DNA from: Streptacidiphilus fuscans
Lineage (GTDB): Bacteria; Actinomycetota; Actinomycetes; Streptomycetales; Streptomycetaceae
Length of the DNA stretch: 64,000 nt
Direction: 5' to 3'
Assembly: GCF_015690355.1 (NCBI RefSeq)
Contig: NZ_JADPRT010000020.1
Coordinates: 120,871-184,870 of the forward strand
This document shows, one piece after another, positions 16,837-24,828 of this stretch. The position numbers were made by a program, and so were the translations under genes. Position 1 is the first letter of the stretch; each line of letters starts with the position of its first letter. Below the pieces are notes generated by a model. It saw nothing but the letters and a program-made list of their open reading frames with translations, ran no database searches and was not told the origin of the DNA.

Positions 16837-17511
16837 TTAGCTGGTAGGGACAGTCTCCAGCAGGATGCGCAGGAGTTCCTCCAGAGCGTCCTTCATCACG
16901 TTGTGCCCGGACTTGAGGGCGTGAGCGTGCCAGTCGGGATCATCGCGCAGGCGCTCGTAGGTGGAGGCGAAGGGGCTCTCGGGGAACTCTGCCGCGTACA
17001 GGTAGTCACGGCGACGGAACTTGCGCATCGGGTCAACGAGCCGCAGACGCTGGACCGCCGAAGCGAGTGGGTGTGGGGTGGATCGGGGATCGAAGAAGGG
17101 CATCGGGGCTATGCCGAGCCCGTCGGCCGAGGCGCCGTCTATGTACCACCGGCGTTGCGCGTCGTTGGTCAGGTACCAGGCGGAGTCGCCGTCGCCGGGC
17201 ACGAAAGCGTCCACGTACACCAGCGCGTCGATCCGGTCGGCGGCGCGGTCGGCGGCCCCGGTGACCACCATGCCCGCGTAACTGTGCCCAACCAGCACCG
17301 CGTCCTCTATCTGCTCGTTCTCCAGCAGGCTGATCACGTCCTGGATATGGGTGTCCAGGTTCACCGAGGCCGTCATCAGGTGGGCGCGGTCGCCGAGCCC
17401 TGTCAAGGTCACGGAGTACGCCTGGTGCCCATGCTCCCGCAGGCGGCGTGCAAGTGGCTCAAACCACCAGCCTCCGTGGCAGGCACCAGGGATCAGCACG
17501 AACGTGGTCAT
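16837..17511 (-). CDS. alpha/beta hydrolase, EstC/salicylate-esterase-like
   Basis: 224 aa. TFVLIPGACHGGWWFEPLARRL carries the HGG oxyanion loop, VGHSYAGMV the nucleophile Ser77, VYVDAFVPGDGDS the strand after it, and KSGHNVMKDALEEL the catalytic His. This matches the plant MES/EstC-like branch that acts on small esters. The ATG at 17511 starts directly at the first strand; upstream codons are not conserved. The TAA stop is formed at the edge of the IS end at 16823-16838, so the last residues may differ from the original protein. IS copies lie on both sides. Confidence 0.8.
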   Translation of the reverse strand: MTTFVLIPGACHGGWWFEPLARRLREHGHQAYSVTLTGLGDRAHLMTASVNLDTHIQDVISLLENEQIEDAVLVGHSYAGMVVTGAADRAADRIDALVYVDAFVPGDGDSAWYLTNDAQRRWYIDGASADGLGIAPMPFFDPRSTPHPLASAVQRLRLVDPMRKFRRRDYLYAAEFPESPFASTYERLRDDPDWHAHALKSGHNVMKDALEELLRILLETVPTS

Positions 17512-17673
17512 GTCAGGGCTCCACTTTGGCAAGAGATCATCTGGATCGACCACACGAAGGTATCGGCGCATCAGCCCAGATGAAGCTTTTCCTGGTAGAT
17601 CGCTTTCTTCTGACACCGAGCCTGGCGCTCCGAGCACAGCGATCTTCCCTTGGCTCACTTCCCGGCACGTCAG

Positions 17674-17697
17674 CCCTTGGAATCAATCATCCAAGGG
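17674..17697. terminator. hairpin, overlapping a candidate IS end
   Basis: CCCTTGG-N10-CCAAGGG. The right arm begins CCAAGGGTTGTCCCGCAA, which matches 15 of 18 bases of the IS end CCAAGGACTGTCCCGTAA seen at 15493. It can be a terminator-like stem and also the left end of the second IS copy. Confidence 0.4.
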
Positions 17698-17785
17698 TTG
17701 TCCCGCAAGTGGTGGCTGGGCTGTGTCCGATGACTGCCTGGATACTCAGGAGACTCCGGCACAGCAGCTGTGGCAACCTGCCGGC

Positions 17786-18133
17786 ATGCCATGGGAAGTG
17801 CGAGAACATGCAGGTCATCACTATGCGGTGGTGTTTCACTACGCCTTGCCCGACGATGCCTGGTCCGTGGAGCTGAGCGAGGCTGTCCCTGCATCGGCGG
17901 AGAGGCTCGAGAGCCTCAACGCTGCGGTGGCGTACCGGCCTGGCGGTGCTCCCTTGCTGAGGGCGCTTGTCCCGGACGAGGACCCGAACCTCGAACCGAC
18001 TGTCCACGTCTACAGCCCTGACGGGCACGTTGTTCCCTACGAGATCGTGCGCTGGTTCATGGGGCAGGTAGCCGACGAGGTGGAACGATGCCGCATCGCA
18101 TTCGAGCAGGGAGAACCTGAAGCGGTGGAATGA
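17786..18133 (+). CDS. hypothetical protein upstream of the IS remnant
   Basis: 115 aa, acidic, with YAVVFHYALPDDAWSVELSEAVP and a C-terminal helix VADEVERCRIAFEQGEPEAVE. I do not recognise the family. It ends 7 bp before the transposase remnant, so it may be a passenger of this IS copy, as in copy one, although the two extra genes are unrelated in sequence. Confidence 0.45.
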   Translation: MPWEVREHAGHHYAVVFHYALPDDAWSVELSEAVPASAERLESLNAAVAYRPGGAPLLRALVPDEDPNLEPTVHVYSPDGHVVPYEIVRWFMGQVADEVERCRIAFEQGEPEAVE

Positions 18134-18140
18134 TCACGCG

Positions 18141-18489
18141 GTGACTGGTGTGGTGACGCCACCGGAGCCTTCCTGGACAGCCCCGTTCAATGGGTTGAGC
18201 CCGAGGGCGTTCAGAAGGTTGCTCGCCGAGTTGCGGAGCGAGGGGGCTGAAGCGGTGCGCCTTGGTCGGCCTTGCTCTCTGCCACTTGATGAAGACCGTG
18301 TGCTCCTGGTCGCCGCGTACTGGCGCACCAATCTGACTCTGCGGCAACTCGCGCCATTGATCGGCGTTTCCAAGTCGGCAGCAGATCGGATCCTGGAAGA
18401 TCCTTCGCGACTGTCGCATGAAGGGCGACGGGGTCCATTTCGCGATGCTCGGCATCGCGCGCCTGCACAACCTGCTCCAGACCGCGTAG
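18141..18489 (+). pseudogene. IS5-family transposase remnant with large internal deletion
   Basis: The GTG-started N-terminus (SWTAPFNGLSPRAFRRLLAEL, LTLRQLAPLIGVSKSAADRIL) is like that of the first IS transposase. It jumps directly, in another frame, to the C-terminal piece WKILRDCRMKGDGVHFAMLG and RLHNLLQTA ending at 18489. About 420 bp of catalytic core, with all the DDE residues, are missing. Confidence 0.75.
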
Positions 18490-18702
18490 CCCCGGGGCCG
18501 CCCCGCCTCGGCAACGCTGGCCCTCAGAGATCGATTACGGGACAGGCCTTAGGCGCCTTCTCAGCTCTCGAATCGCGCCAGGACCGCGCGTTCACGCCCA
18601 GCAAAGCAACTGAACGCCCCCTCGCACCGCGACCACCATGATCGGCCAGGCGACAAGCACCTACCATCAAAGCGTTCCGTACCCAACAGCGGGGAGTGGG
18701 TA

Positions 18703-18957
18703 GTGAGCGAGCCCGGCAGACTGCGTGAGCGTGTGCTGGTGGCGGTCTACGAGAAGTCGCATGGCAAGCTGACGAACACCGATGGCCTTGTCGACCAGCT
18801 CGGTGTGAACCGCGTAGCCTTCACCGCCGTGTGTGGCGAACTGGAGCGCCTCGGGCTGGCCAAGCCCCGGTTCCGGTTCGACCCCGAGTGGCGCTTTCCA
18901 GGTCTGATCGAGCTCACCGACCAGGGGCTTCGCCGCGCGGAGCAGCTCTTGAGATGA
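18703..18957 (+). CDS. small winged-helix-like protein
   Basis: 84 aa from a GTG start. VLVAVYEKSHGKLTNTDGLVDQLGVNRVAFTAVCGELERLGL looks like a winged-helix DNA-binding domain with a helix-turn-helix, followed by a wing and a final helix LTDQGLRRAEQLL typical of MarR/PadR-type short regulators. No family can be named with confidence. It is followed by a GC-rich hairpin terminator. Confidence 0.5.
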   Translation: MSEPGRLRERVLVAVYEKSHGKLTNTDGLVDQLGVNRVAFTAVCGELERLGLAKPRFRFDPEWRFPGLIELTDQGLRRAEQLLR

Positions 18958-18986
18958 AGTCGCCAACACGCACACGCACAGTCGAG

Positions 18987-19023
18987 CCGCCCCCGCCCCC
19001 TGCCGAGGTAGGAGCGGGGGCGG
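18987..19023 (+). terminator. GC-rich hairpin terminator
   Basis: CCGCCCCCGC (18987-18996) pairs with GCGGGGGCGG (19014-19023) across 17 bases, 30 bp after the small winged-helix gene, followed by TGTCGTT. It is probably the terminator of that gene. Confidence 0.55.
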
Positions 19024-19195
19024 TGTCGTTCGGCGGCCGAAGGCAGGCCAGACAGCAGCGATCAACGCCCAAGGGCCTGCCTGGAGTTGTGATCGGCGGA
19101 GATTGTCCGATCTCGCTTGGCGGTGGGCGCGGCCGCCGCGGCACGAGCCATCGCTGCAGCCCGGTGGTGTCAGTGACGGCCCATAGCCTGTCGCA

Positions 19196-19720
19196 ATGAT
19201 CCGTAGCGTGTTTGAGCAGCGTCCACTTGACGCTGCCGTCGCTGACGCCGCGAGCGCGACGCTGGAGTTCGACCGGGCCAGAGCCTGGTTTCGCTCTGCG
19301 CTGGATGGCGCCGTGGAGCCGTTGGGCGCCGAGGTGTGGGTCCTGGACGCAGCCCTGGAGCAGATCGTGCTGGTCAGGCATCCGTGGCGCGGGCTGGTCC
19401 CGCCAGGTGGCAAGGTCGAGCCCGGAGAGTGTCCCCGTGATGGCGCCGCCCGGGAACTGGCCGAGGAGACCGGGCTGCGGCCACCATTGTTGGAGCGGCC
19501 CGCCGCGGTAGCGGTGCGGTCGTTCGGCCCCGGTTTGCCGCGGACGCTGTCCCTGTCCTATGCCGCAATCGGCGACCCGGAACAGCCGCTGATCGCGGAG
19601 GACGGGCAGCCCGCGGCCTGGATGCGACTGGACCAGGGCTGGGACAGCTGCTTCCCCGATGACGTGCTGCGCATCCGACAGTACGCGGGGCGTCTGAGAT
19701 CGGGTTCCTCTGCCTGGTGA
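19196..19720 (+). CDS. Nudix hydrolase
   Basis: 174 aa. The Nudix box is complete at residues 71-93 (GGKVEPGE, then REL and EETGL), so it should bind Mg and hydrolyse a nucleoside diphosphate linked to another moiety. About 45 residues precede the Nudix fold. Substrate not assignable. It lies alone in the left inserted segment, followed by degenerate DNA. Confidence 0.82.
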   Translation: MIRSVFEQRPLDAAVADAASATLEFDRARAWFRSALDGAVEPLGAEVWVLDAALEQIVLVRHPWRGLVPPGGKVEPGECPRDGAARELAEETGLRPPLLERPAAVAVRSFGPGLPRTLSLSYAAIGDPEQPLIAEDGQPAAWMRLDQGWDSCFPDDVLRIRQYAGRLRSGSSAW

Positions 19721-21017
19721 GTGCGGCCGCACCTGACTTGGTGATGTCGTCGTGCATGCTTCGGGTAGCGGCCCGTGCGGACCCTGGTGGAACCCTGCGG
19801 TGACGCATCGCGAACTGAGTCACAGCGACCGGGAGTTGATCGAGCCGTTCCCGCCGGTCAGCCGGTACGGCCCCGTCCCCCATCGGCCTCGTGAGCAGTT
19901 CGAGAGGTCCCGAGTCGATCTCACTGCGCGAGCTGGCTCGACGCCCGATCGCCGAGGGCGTTGTCGAGCGGATCAGCAGTCAGCGAGTCGTGCAGTCGGC
20001 CGACGAGGATCCGGCGTTCCCACACATTACTCAGATCGGGCGTGCGAAGGCCGTGGTCTGACGGAAGCGGCAGCGTCATGTATCTGCTCCGACACGGCTA
20101 TCTGGAGCGACTCCCCAGGGTTGATCGAACCGGTGATTGACGGCATCCCGCTCATGGAGCAGTACATCTTCACCGAGGTGGGCGTGGAATTTGTGCATCG
20201 CTGGGCTGCTGCTCGGCCGCTCGATCTGCCGGGCCCAGGCGCGGAGTAGCCCCGGTCTGCTGGAGGACTGGTCGGGGCGCTCCCCCGGGGAGGTGGCCGG
20301 AGCCTACGCCGCACGCCGCCCTCCCGGAAGGGCTCACGCAGCAGGCCCCGGGCGCGAGAAAGCCCCAGCGCGCACGGGGGGAACGCGCCGGGGCCCTACT
20401 GGCAGCACGAACCAGCAAGTTGACAGTATCGCCGCTGGCTAGAGGCCCGGAAGAGTTTCCTCTTGATCACCGCGCGGCGGTACCGGCAGCCGCATGTCGG
20501 TGCAGACCGGGCCGTGTCCGCGGCCCGGGCTGGCCGGGTCGCGGAGTGGTCAGCCGCATCCGGTGCAGCGCACGCTCACCGCAGCGTCGATCTGGACGAC
20601 GTCGAGGCCGGGGAGCTCCAGGTTGGTCACGTCGCCCACCGTAGGGCCGGGGTGATCGGCACGCGGCGGTCCGTCGGCGACCGTCGCGTAAGGCTATGAA
20701 CACCGCGCCGACCATGTTCTGCCTCGGCTGCAACCGGGAACGAGCGTGGACGCCCTTCGGGCGCTGCTCGTGGGAGTGCTACGACCAGGACCGCGACGAC
20801 CCCGCCGAGCACCAGGCGATGCAGTTGGCCGCCGGAGGCGTTCGCGTTCTTCTTCGGCCTGCCACCGGGTCGGCGGGTCGACGGCGGGTCGGATGTCAGT
20901 GACGCGCCGTAGCTTCGAATCAGCGCACCGGCCCGCCTGGGGTCGCATGCAGCGTGCGACGGGCCGGGCCGGCTCCGACACGCGGGAGCGGTCCGGCCGG
21001 TGCGCTTTCGCGTGAAG
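19721..21017. other. degenerate stretch with transposase relics
   Basis: No intact conserved gene is visible. About 19805-19900 encodes a relic like the N-terminus of IS5-type transposases (LSHSDRELIEPFPPVSRYGP). About 19918-19980 encodes SLRELARRPIAEGVVERISS, like an IS630-type helix-turn-helix. The frames around them are broken. A small open frame with two CxxC-like pairs occurs at 20696-20902. Confidence 0.5.
20696..20902 (+). CDS. possible small zinc-ribbon-like protein
   Basis: 68 aa. CLGC and CSWEC, 14 residues apart, could bind zinc. The first 45 residues look like a protein; the C-terminus is Arg/Gly-rich and could be a frameshifted tail. It lies in otherwise degenerate DNA and has no obvious RBS. 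Treat as tentative. Confidence 0.3.
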   Translation: MNTAPTMFCLGCNRERAWTPFGRCSWECYDQDRDDPAEHQAMQLAAGGVRVLLRPATGSAGRRRVGCQ

Positions 21018-21266
21018 TCAGGCCGTCAGCGGCACCGGGTGGATCTCGTCCGCCCGATGGCCGGCCCGCTCATGGATCCGCTGGACGGCTTCCATGGACG
21101 GTGCTTCGGACAGGCAGTAGACCGTGCCGGAGTCCGGGTCTGCCCACGCCTGCTTGAAGTGGACCTGTTCCTCTGCTTCGATCGCGAGATCAGCTTGGTG
21201 GGCTGCAGCGAGTTGATCGGCTGTGATGCCGGCCATGCCGTGGTGGACGTCCATGAATACAGCCAT
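21018..21266 (-). CDS. DUF4242 / SCO4226-type nickel-binding protein
   Basis: 82 aa. MAVFMDVHHGM at the start, LAAAHQADLAIEAEEQVHFKQAWADPDSGTVYCLSEAPS in the middle and IHERAGHRADEIHPV at the end match the DUF4242 ferredoxin-like family, in which the S. coelicolor member is a nickel-binding dimer. His residues of the HH and HF motifs are kept. The length is normal from the ATG at 21266. It seems intact although its surroundings are decayed. Confidence 0.75.
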   Translation of the reverse strand: MAVFMDVHHGMAGITADQLAAAHQADLAIEAEEQVHFKQAWADPDSGTVYCLSEAPSMEAVQRIHERAGHRADEIHPVPLTA

Positions 21267-21480
21267 GATCCCGACACCTCCGATATTCAGGGGCCACGAC
21301 GCTTTCATCATCGCCCGGCTTGGCATGGCGTGCCAGTTTCACTCGCACTGGCTGGTGTTCCCGATGCGGAGATGCTCTGGTTGGCACGGCGCGTCCCGTG
21401 GCGCTTCCGACCGCCGGAGCGTTGCATCAAGGAGGCCCCGACGCTAGGCCAAGCATCGAGGGCCTCTTCATCCGGGCCGA

Positions 21481-21700
21481 TCAGTTGTGGTGAACCTTGC
21501 CCAGGCCAACGTGGACATCCTTGAAGTCCATCACCGGGATGAACTCCACCTTGGCGTCGAGCTCCAAGAAAAAGGGGTCGGCGACCTTTGGGGATGTCGG
21601 ACGTTTCCTTCAAGTCGAACACAACGAAGATCGAGTCGGGGGTTCCCTATCACGGTGCCCTCGGTTGATCGCGACCAGCCGAACCAGGGCGGGGGCCCGA
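21481..21700 (-). pseudogene. remnant of a small uncharacterised (DUF3303-like) gene
   Basis: Pieces of a protein appear in two or three frames: GWSRSTEGTVIG, then IFVVFDLKETSDIPK, then PFFLELDAKVEFIPVMDFKDVHVGLG to a stop at 21481. Frameshifts separate them. The overall pattern recalls small ferredoxin-like stress proteins, but the family call is weak. It is one of several decayed genes in this segment. Confidence 0.4.
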
Positions 21701-21715
21701 AAGCGGACAGCGGCG

Positions 21716-22177
21716 TTACTCGACTGGTCGTCCCTGCCCGCGCATCTGCGCCGCGCCGAGTGGGTCCACCAGGTCGACGGCGTCGATGAAGAGCGTGGGG
21801 TACGCGACTTCGCCTCCGTCGCTCAGGTTCAGGATGTCCTGGCTCCCGTCGTCGTCTGGGATCTCCTGGCCGAAGCACTCACTGATCGCCGCCGTGCCGA
21901 CAGTCTTCGGCACCAGGGCCACGGCAGCGCTCTGCCGAGGGGTGAGGGTGTCGGTTGCCGCTACGACAGATGCCGACGAGGTCGCAAGGACAAGGTCCGT
22001 CCCCTGATCGAGGATGATCAAGAAGCCGGGCAGCCCCTCCAGAAGTTCGGCCGCTTCGCCGGCCATCCCCGGTGGGACGGTGGCGATGAAGTGGGTCTTG
22101 TTCTTCAAGGCCGCAGCGATGTTCTGAGTCGCCTCTTCGCGGCTGATCATGGAAGTGTCGTTCGACTCGTTCGCCAT
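21716..22177 (-). CDS. hypothetical protein
   Basis: 153 aa from the ATG at 22177. ISREEATQNIAAALKNKTHFIATVPPGMAGEAAELLEGLPGFLIILDQGTD gives an alpha/beta start, and a Thr/Ala-rich middle precedes acidic DDDGSQDIL. No signal peptide or membrane segment. I do not recognise the family. Codon use is less GC-biased than in the chromosomal genes. It is the last gene before att copy 2 (891 bp without another gene between them and the AICE cargo gene). Confidence 0.5.
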   Translation of the reverse strand: MANESNDTSMISREEATQNIAAALKNKTHFIATVPPGMAGEAAELLEGLPGFLIILDQGTDLVLATSSASVVAATDTLTPRQSAAVALVPKTVGTAAISECFGQEIPDDDGSQDILNLSDGGEVAYPTLFIDAVDLVDPLGAAQMRGQGRPVE

Positions 22178-22667
22178 GCCCGGTGAACGAACTGGGCTGC
22201 CGTGAAGTGTCGGCTCACCGAGAAGGATCCCTTCCAGTGCGGGCGATGGACCGCAGCGATTCGCCGCGCGCCATCCCATACCTCGCTTGGTCGCACCGGC
22301 GCAGCCGCTCAGATGCGCAATCGCAGCCGCCGGTTCGGCTCGCCCCGATGTGTGTGCGGAATCTGTGCCGCACGCGCCAGCACTCCCAGGGAACGGCCCT
22401 GAGCTGGACTTTCAACGCTAGGCTAAACGGGTTAGTCGCGCTCCACGAAGCAGACGTCACCCACCGCTCTAACATCCCGCTGACCTGCAGCTTTCCCGAG
22501 AGGTAATCACTCGTCCCGGACGGCGCCGATTTTCAGGAGCAGATGTCACGCCGCCCAGATTCGTTCTCTGACCTGCGGAAATAACAACCCTCTACTTGAC
22601 GAAACGTCAGGATGCGGGCAGAGTACCGGACGCTTATGTCCGATTCATCCTGAAATTTTGTCCGTTT

Positions 22668-22712
22668 TGGTGGGCGCAGACGGGATCGAACCGCCGGCAT
22701 CTGCTTTGTAAG
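22668..22712. repeat. att copy 2: boundary between the two inserted segments
   Basis: 45 bp like the tRNA-Val 3' half, with a few differences (GGGATC for GGATTC, CGGCAT for CGACAT). The following bases also resemble those after att copy 1 (both have a GCCGCC or GCCGCC-like stretch, then GACCTGCAA), so the two segments probably began with related element ends. It is the left end of the AICE. Confidence 0.8.
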
Positions 22713-22816
22713 CCTTCCCGGGGCGAATGCCGCCTGACCTGCAAAGCTCTGACCAGCGCAGAAGCAGGGCCTTTCCCCGTGACTCCCCGCTGACCCCCAC
22801 TGGCCGCCCGTCGTCC

Positions 22817-22834
22817 TGGCACGGAAGTGGCACG
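22817..22834. repeat. paired TGGCACG repeats, candidate integrase arm site (left)
   Basis: TGGCACGGAAGTGGCACG: two direct TGGCACG units 11 bp apart, 105 bp inside att copy 2. The same arrangement occurs next to the tRNA at the other end of the element. Position and symmetry suggest arm-type sites for the integrase or excisionase. Confidence 0.6.
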
Positions 22835-23061
22835 TCGCCAGGCTGGGGTCTGTGTAAGGGGGATGGGGTTGAGCCGTCCCGCCTCCAGCCCCGAAGTGGC
22901 TCTCGGGGCCTTCCACGGCCACCCCCTGGGCTCCGCCGCGTCACGGTCCTGCGAGTCGCAACATCCTGAAGCTGGCGGCCGGGACTGGCAGCGGGCCAGC
23001 CCGGCCGACTCGCACCCGTACGCGGGAACAAGCGAGATTGCGCCTTGGCTCGGCATTGACG

Positions 23062-24828
23062 TTAGGCGTGGAAACGGCGTCCGATGGCGAGGGACCTGGC
23101 CATGTCAGTGATTTCCACCGTGTCGTCGCCCTCGCGGACATACAAACGACCATCGAGCAAAGACACATCATGCTGTTCAGGAACTCGGATAACAATGACC
23201 CCGAGGCCGTAGTAGTCCGCATATGCCAGGCTCGCTAGTACCGAGTCCTTGAGACTGGGGGTCAGATTCGAGTTCCGAATCGCTTCCTTCCATCGGCCGA
23301 AGTACCGTTCCGGAGTTTCGCCCAGTACGGTTGCTTCGCGACGTACACCTACGACATATCGCTGACCGGCTCGGCGAGGTTCAGTCTGGTCAAGGCTTCG
23401 AATGCGATTTGCATCAGCCTCCTTGTCGGCGACCCCAATAAGGATCGTGCCAGCCCTCTCCTTGCCGTTGTTGGCGATTGCACAGATGGTCTTAATGACC
23501 TTGTCGATGATATTAGGGTCGATTTCCCGATTGGGGCCGAGGCGCAGAATTCCCTGCTTGAGTTCGTAGTGAGGTGCCTCAACCTCGGAGCGGCGGATGA
23601 TGTTATCGATGTCGAGACTGGTGTGATCGCCGTAGATATCCCTCGGCTCACTGTCGACCAGGTGGGGTCGAATCAGGCCCTTGATCGTGTCAACATTCCT
23701 GCGACGCTCGGCCGGGGAAGTCGATGCCTTCCCCGTCTCTATGCGCCTGTCCAGATTGGTGATCGCAGTCTTTACGGCGCCGTAGTCTGCAATCTTCTTG
23801 CTTTCGCCAAAGAGCATTTCATGGAAGGCGATGCAGAGGATTGCAAAGACTGCCGGGAAGGGATTCGTGTTGGTCTTGGAGAAGAGGATCGATCGCAGCT
23901 TTTGGATGGACTCATCGCCGCAGACGACTTCAATCTCCTGAAGGCAGAACTTGAATTCGGCGGCAAAGCGCTCTGCCCCGTACCCGTCGAGGCAACGAGT
24001 GATTCGTTCATTCTCTGATTCGCCGGGCTGGTAGATGCGATCGAGGATCGTCTTTGAGCGTTCAACGATCGAGCCTCCGACGACCGAGGCGGCAATGTCA
24101 GCGATGCACTGCTCGTCCATGGAATCTCGCAGGTCGGTCGAGCGTAGGATGCCCTGGGCGACCCAGAAAACGTCCTCGGCCTGCACCTCGTACCCGTGCT
24201 TGGTGAGAGGCAGGTCGATGCTGATGGAGGGCATCTGAGAGAGGCTTAGGATGTCACTTGATGCATCCCCGCGCACCTCGCAAGCCAGCTCTCGGACGAG
24301 CGTCGAGAAGTCATCTCCAACGCCGGCTTGCCGGCGCTCCTGGTCGCTCAGGCGATGTCCGTACGTGTTGATGCGCGAGAAGACGTCATCAATCTCTTCG
24401 TCGGTCGCTCCACGCATTACGGAAACGGCCATAGAGTAGTCCAGGAGTTTTCCGACCTCGCGCGGGGAGAGCTTCTCTCCTTCGGAGATCGAAAAAGCTC
24501 CTTCGTCGACTGAGCGAGTATTTGCCGTCACGAATTGCTCAACATCGAAGAATTCGCCATCAAGGGTGGGGAAGGCAGTCTCGATGAACGAGACAAGACT
24601 GTGCAATCGCTGCAATCCGTCGATGACCTCGTAGTCGCCCGTTTCCCTTTCGGCCAACAGAATGGCAGGGATCGGATATCCCTTCAGGACTGACTCGATA
24701 AGCTTTTGCTTCTCTTCCAGTGTCCAAACCAGCTTCCGCTGGTAGCGCCTATTCACCCAGAGCTTATTGTCGCTATACCAGGAGTAAATGGACTGGATGG
24801 ACTTTGGTTGCGAGTCGAGTTCGGCCAT
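23062..24828 (-). CDS. DUF262 and AlbA_2 fusion protein, probable anti-phage cargo
   Basis: 588 aa. Residues 10-110 are the DUF262 (GmrSD-N, ParB/Srx-like) domain: NRRYQRKLVW (26-35), a helix with YPIPAILLAE, and VIDGLQRLHSL (68-78), the form of the DGQQR nucleotide-hydrolysis motif with Leu at the third position. A helical region (about 110-400) follows. Residues 414-580 form an AlbA_2 (Schlafen-type) domain: HYELKQG, VIKTICAIANNGKERAGTILIGVAD and the late strand LYVREGDDTVEI. DUF262 is found in the type IV restriction enzyme GmrSD, SspE and BREX-linked proteins; AlbA_2 binds nucleic acid. No HNH (DUF1524) nuclease domain is visible. Its composition is visibly more A/T-rich than the AICE backbone. 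It is a single gene at the element end opposite int, pointing to att. I infer a defence role; the fused function itself is unassigned. Confidence 0.8.
   Translation of the reverse strand: MAELDSQPKSIQSIYSWYSDNKLWVNRRYQRKLVWTLEEKQKLIESVLKGYPIPAILLAERETGDYEVIDGLQRLHSLVSFIETAFPTLDGEFFDVEQFVTANTRSVDEGAFSISEGEKLSPREVGKLLDYSMAVSVMRGATDEEIDDVFSRINTYGHRLSDQERRQAGVGDDFSTLVRELACEVRGDASSDILSLSQMPSISIDLPLTKHGYEVQAEDVFWVAQGILRSTDLRDSMDEQCIADIAASVVGGSIVERSKTILDRIYQPGESENERITRCLDGYGAERFAAEFKFCLQEIEVVCGDESIQKLRSILFSKTNTNPFPAVFAILCIAFHEMLFGESKKIADYGAVKTAITNLDRRIETGKASTSPAERRRNVDTIKGLIRPHLVDSEPRDIYGDHTSLDIDNIIRRSEVEAPHYELKQGILRLGPNREIDPNIIDKVIKTICAIANNGKERAGTILIGVADKEADANRIRSLDQTEPRRAGQRYVVGVRREATVLGETPERYFGRWKEAIRNSNLTPSLKDSVLASLAYADYYGLGVIVIRVPEQHDVSLLDGRLYVREGDDTVEITDMARSLAIGRRFHA

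Larger units (their letters stand above)
15494..16839. mobile_element. IS5-like element with inverted repeats and an extra gene
   Basis: Perfect 16-bp inverted repeats AAGGACTGTCCCGTAA (15495-15510) and TTACGGGACAGTCCTT (16823-16838) bound a broken DDE transposase gene (minus strand) and an intact extra gene (plus strand). At about 1.35 kb it is longer than a simple IS of this type, because of the extra gene. The right end overlaps the stop codon of the next hydrolase gene. Confidence 0.7.
17691..18552. mobile_element. second IS copy of the same family, internally deleted
   Basis: The left end is the candidate repeat at 17691. The right end is TTACGGGACAGGCCTT (18535-18550), one base different from the right repeat of the first copy. 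Inside are a small intact gene (17786-18133) and a deleted transposase gene in the same direction. It is in opposite orientation to the first copy, and the two flank the hydrolase gene at 16.8-17.5 kb like a composite transposon. Confidence 0.5.

Noticed and set aside
22668..22712. Possible third tRNA-Val gene
   Set aside because: As above, and the T-arm sequence is changed.
22596..22793. Small ORF across att copy 2
   Set aside because: The frame reads through the tRNA-derived sequence; its translation is only the att core.
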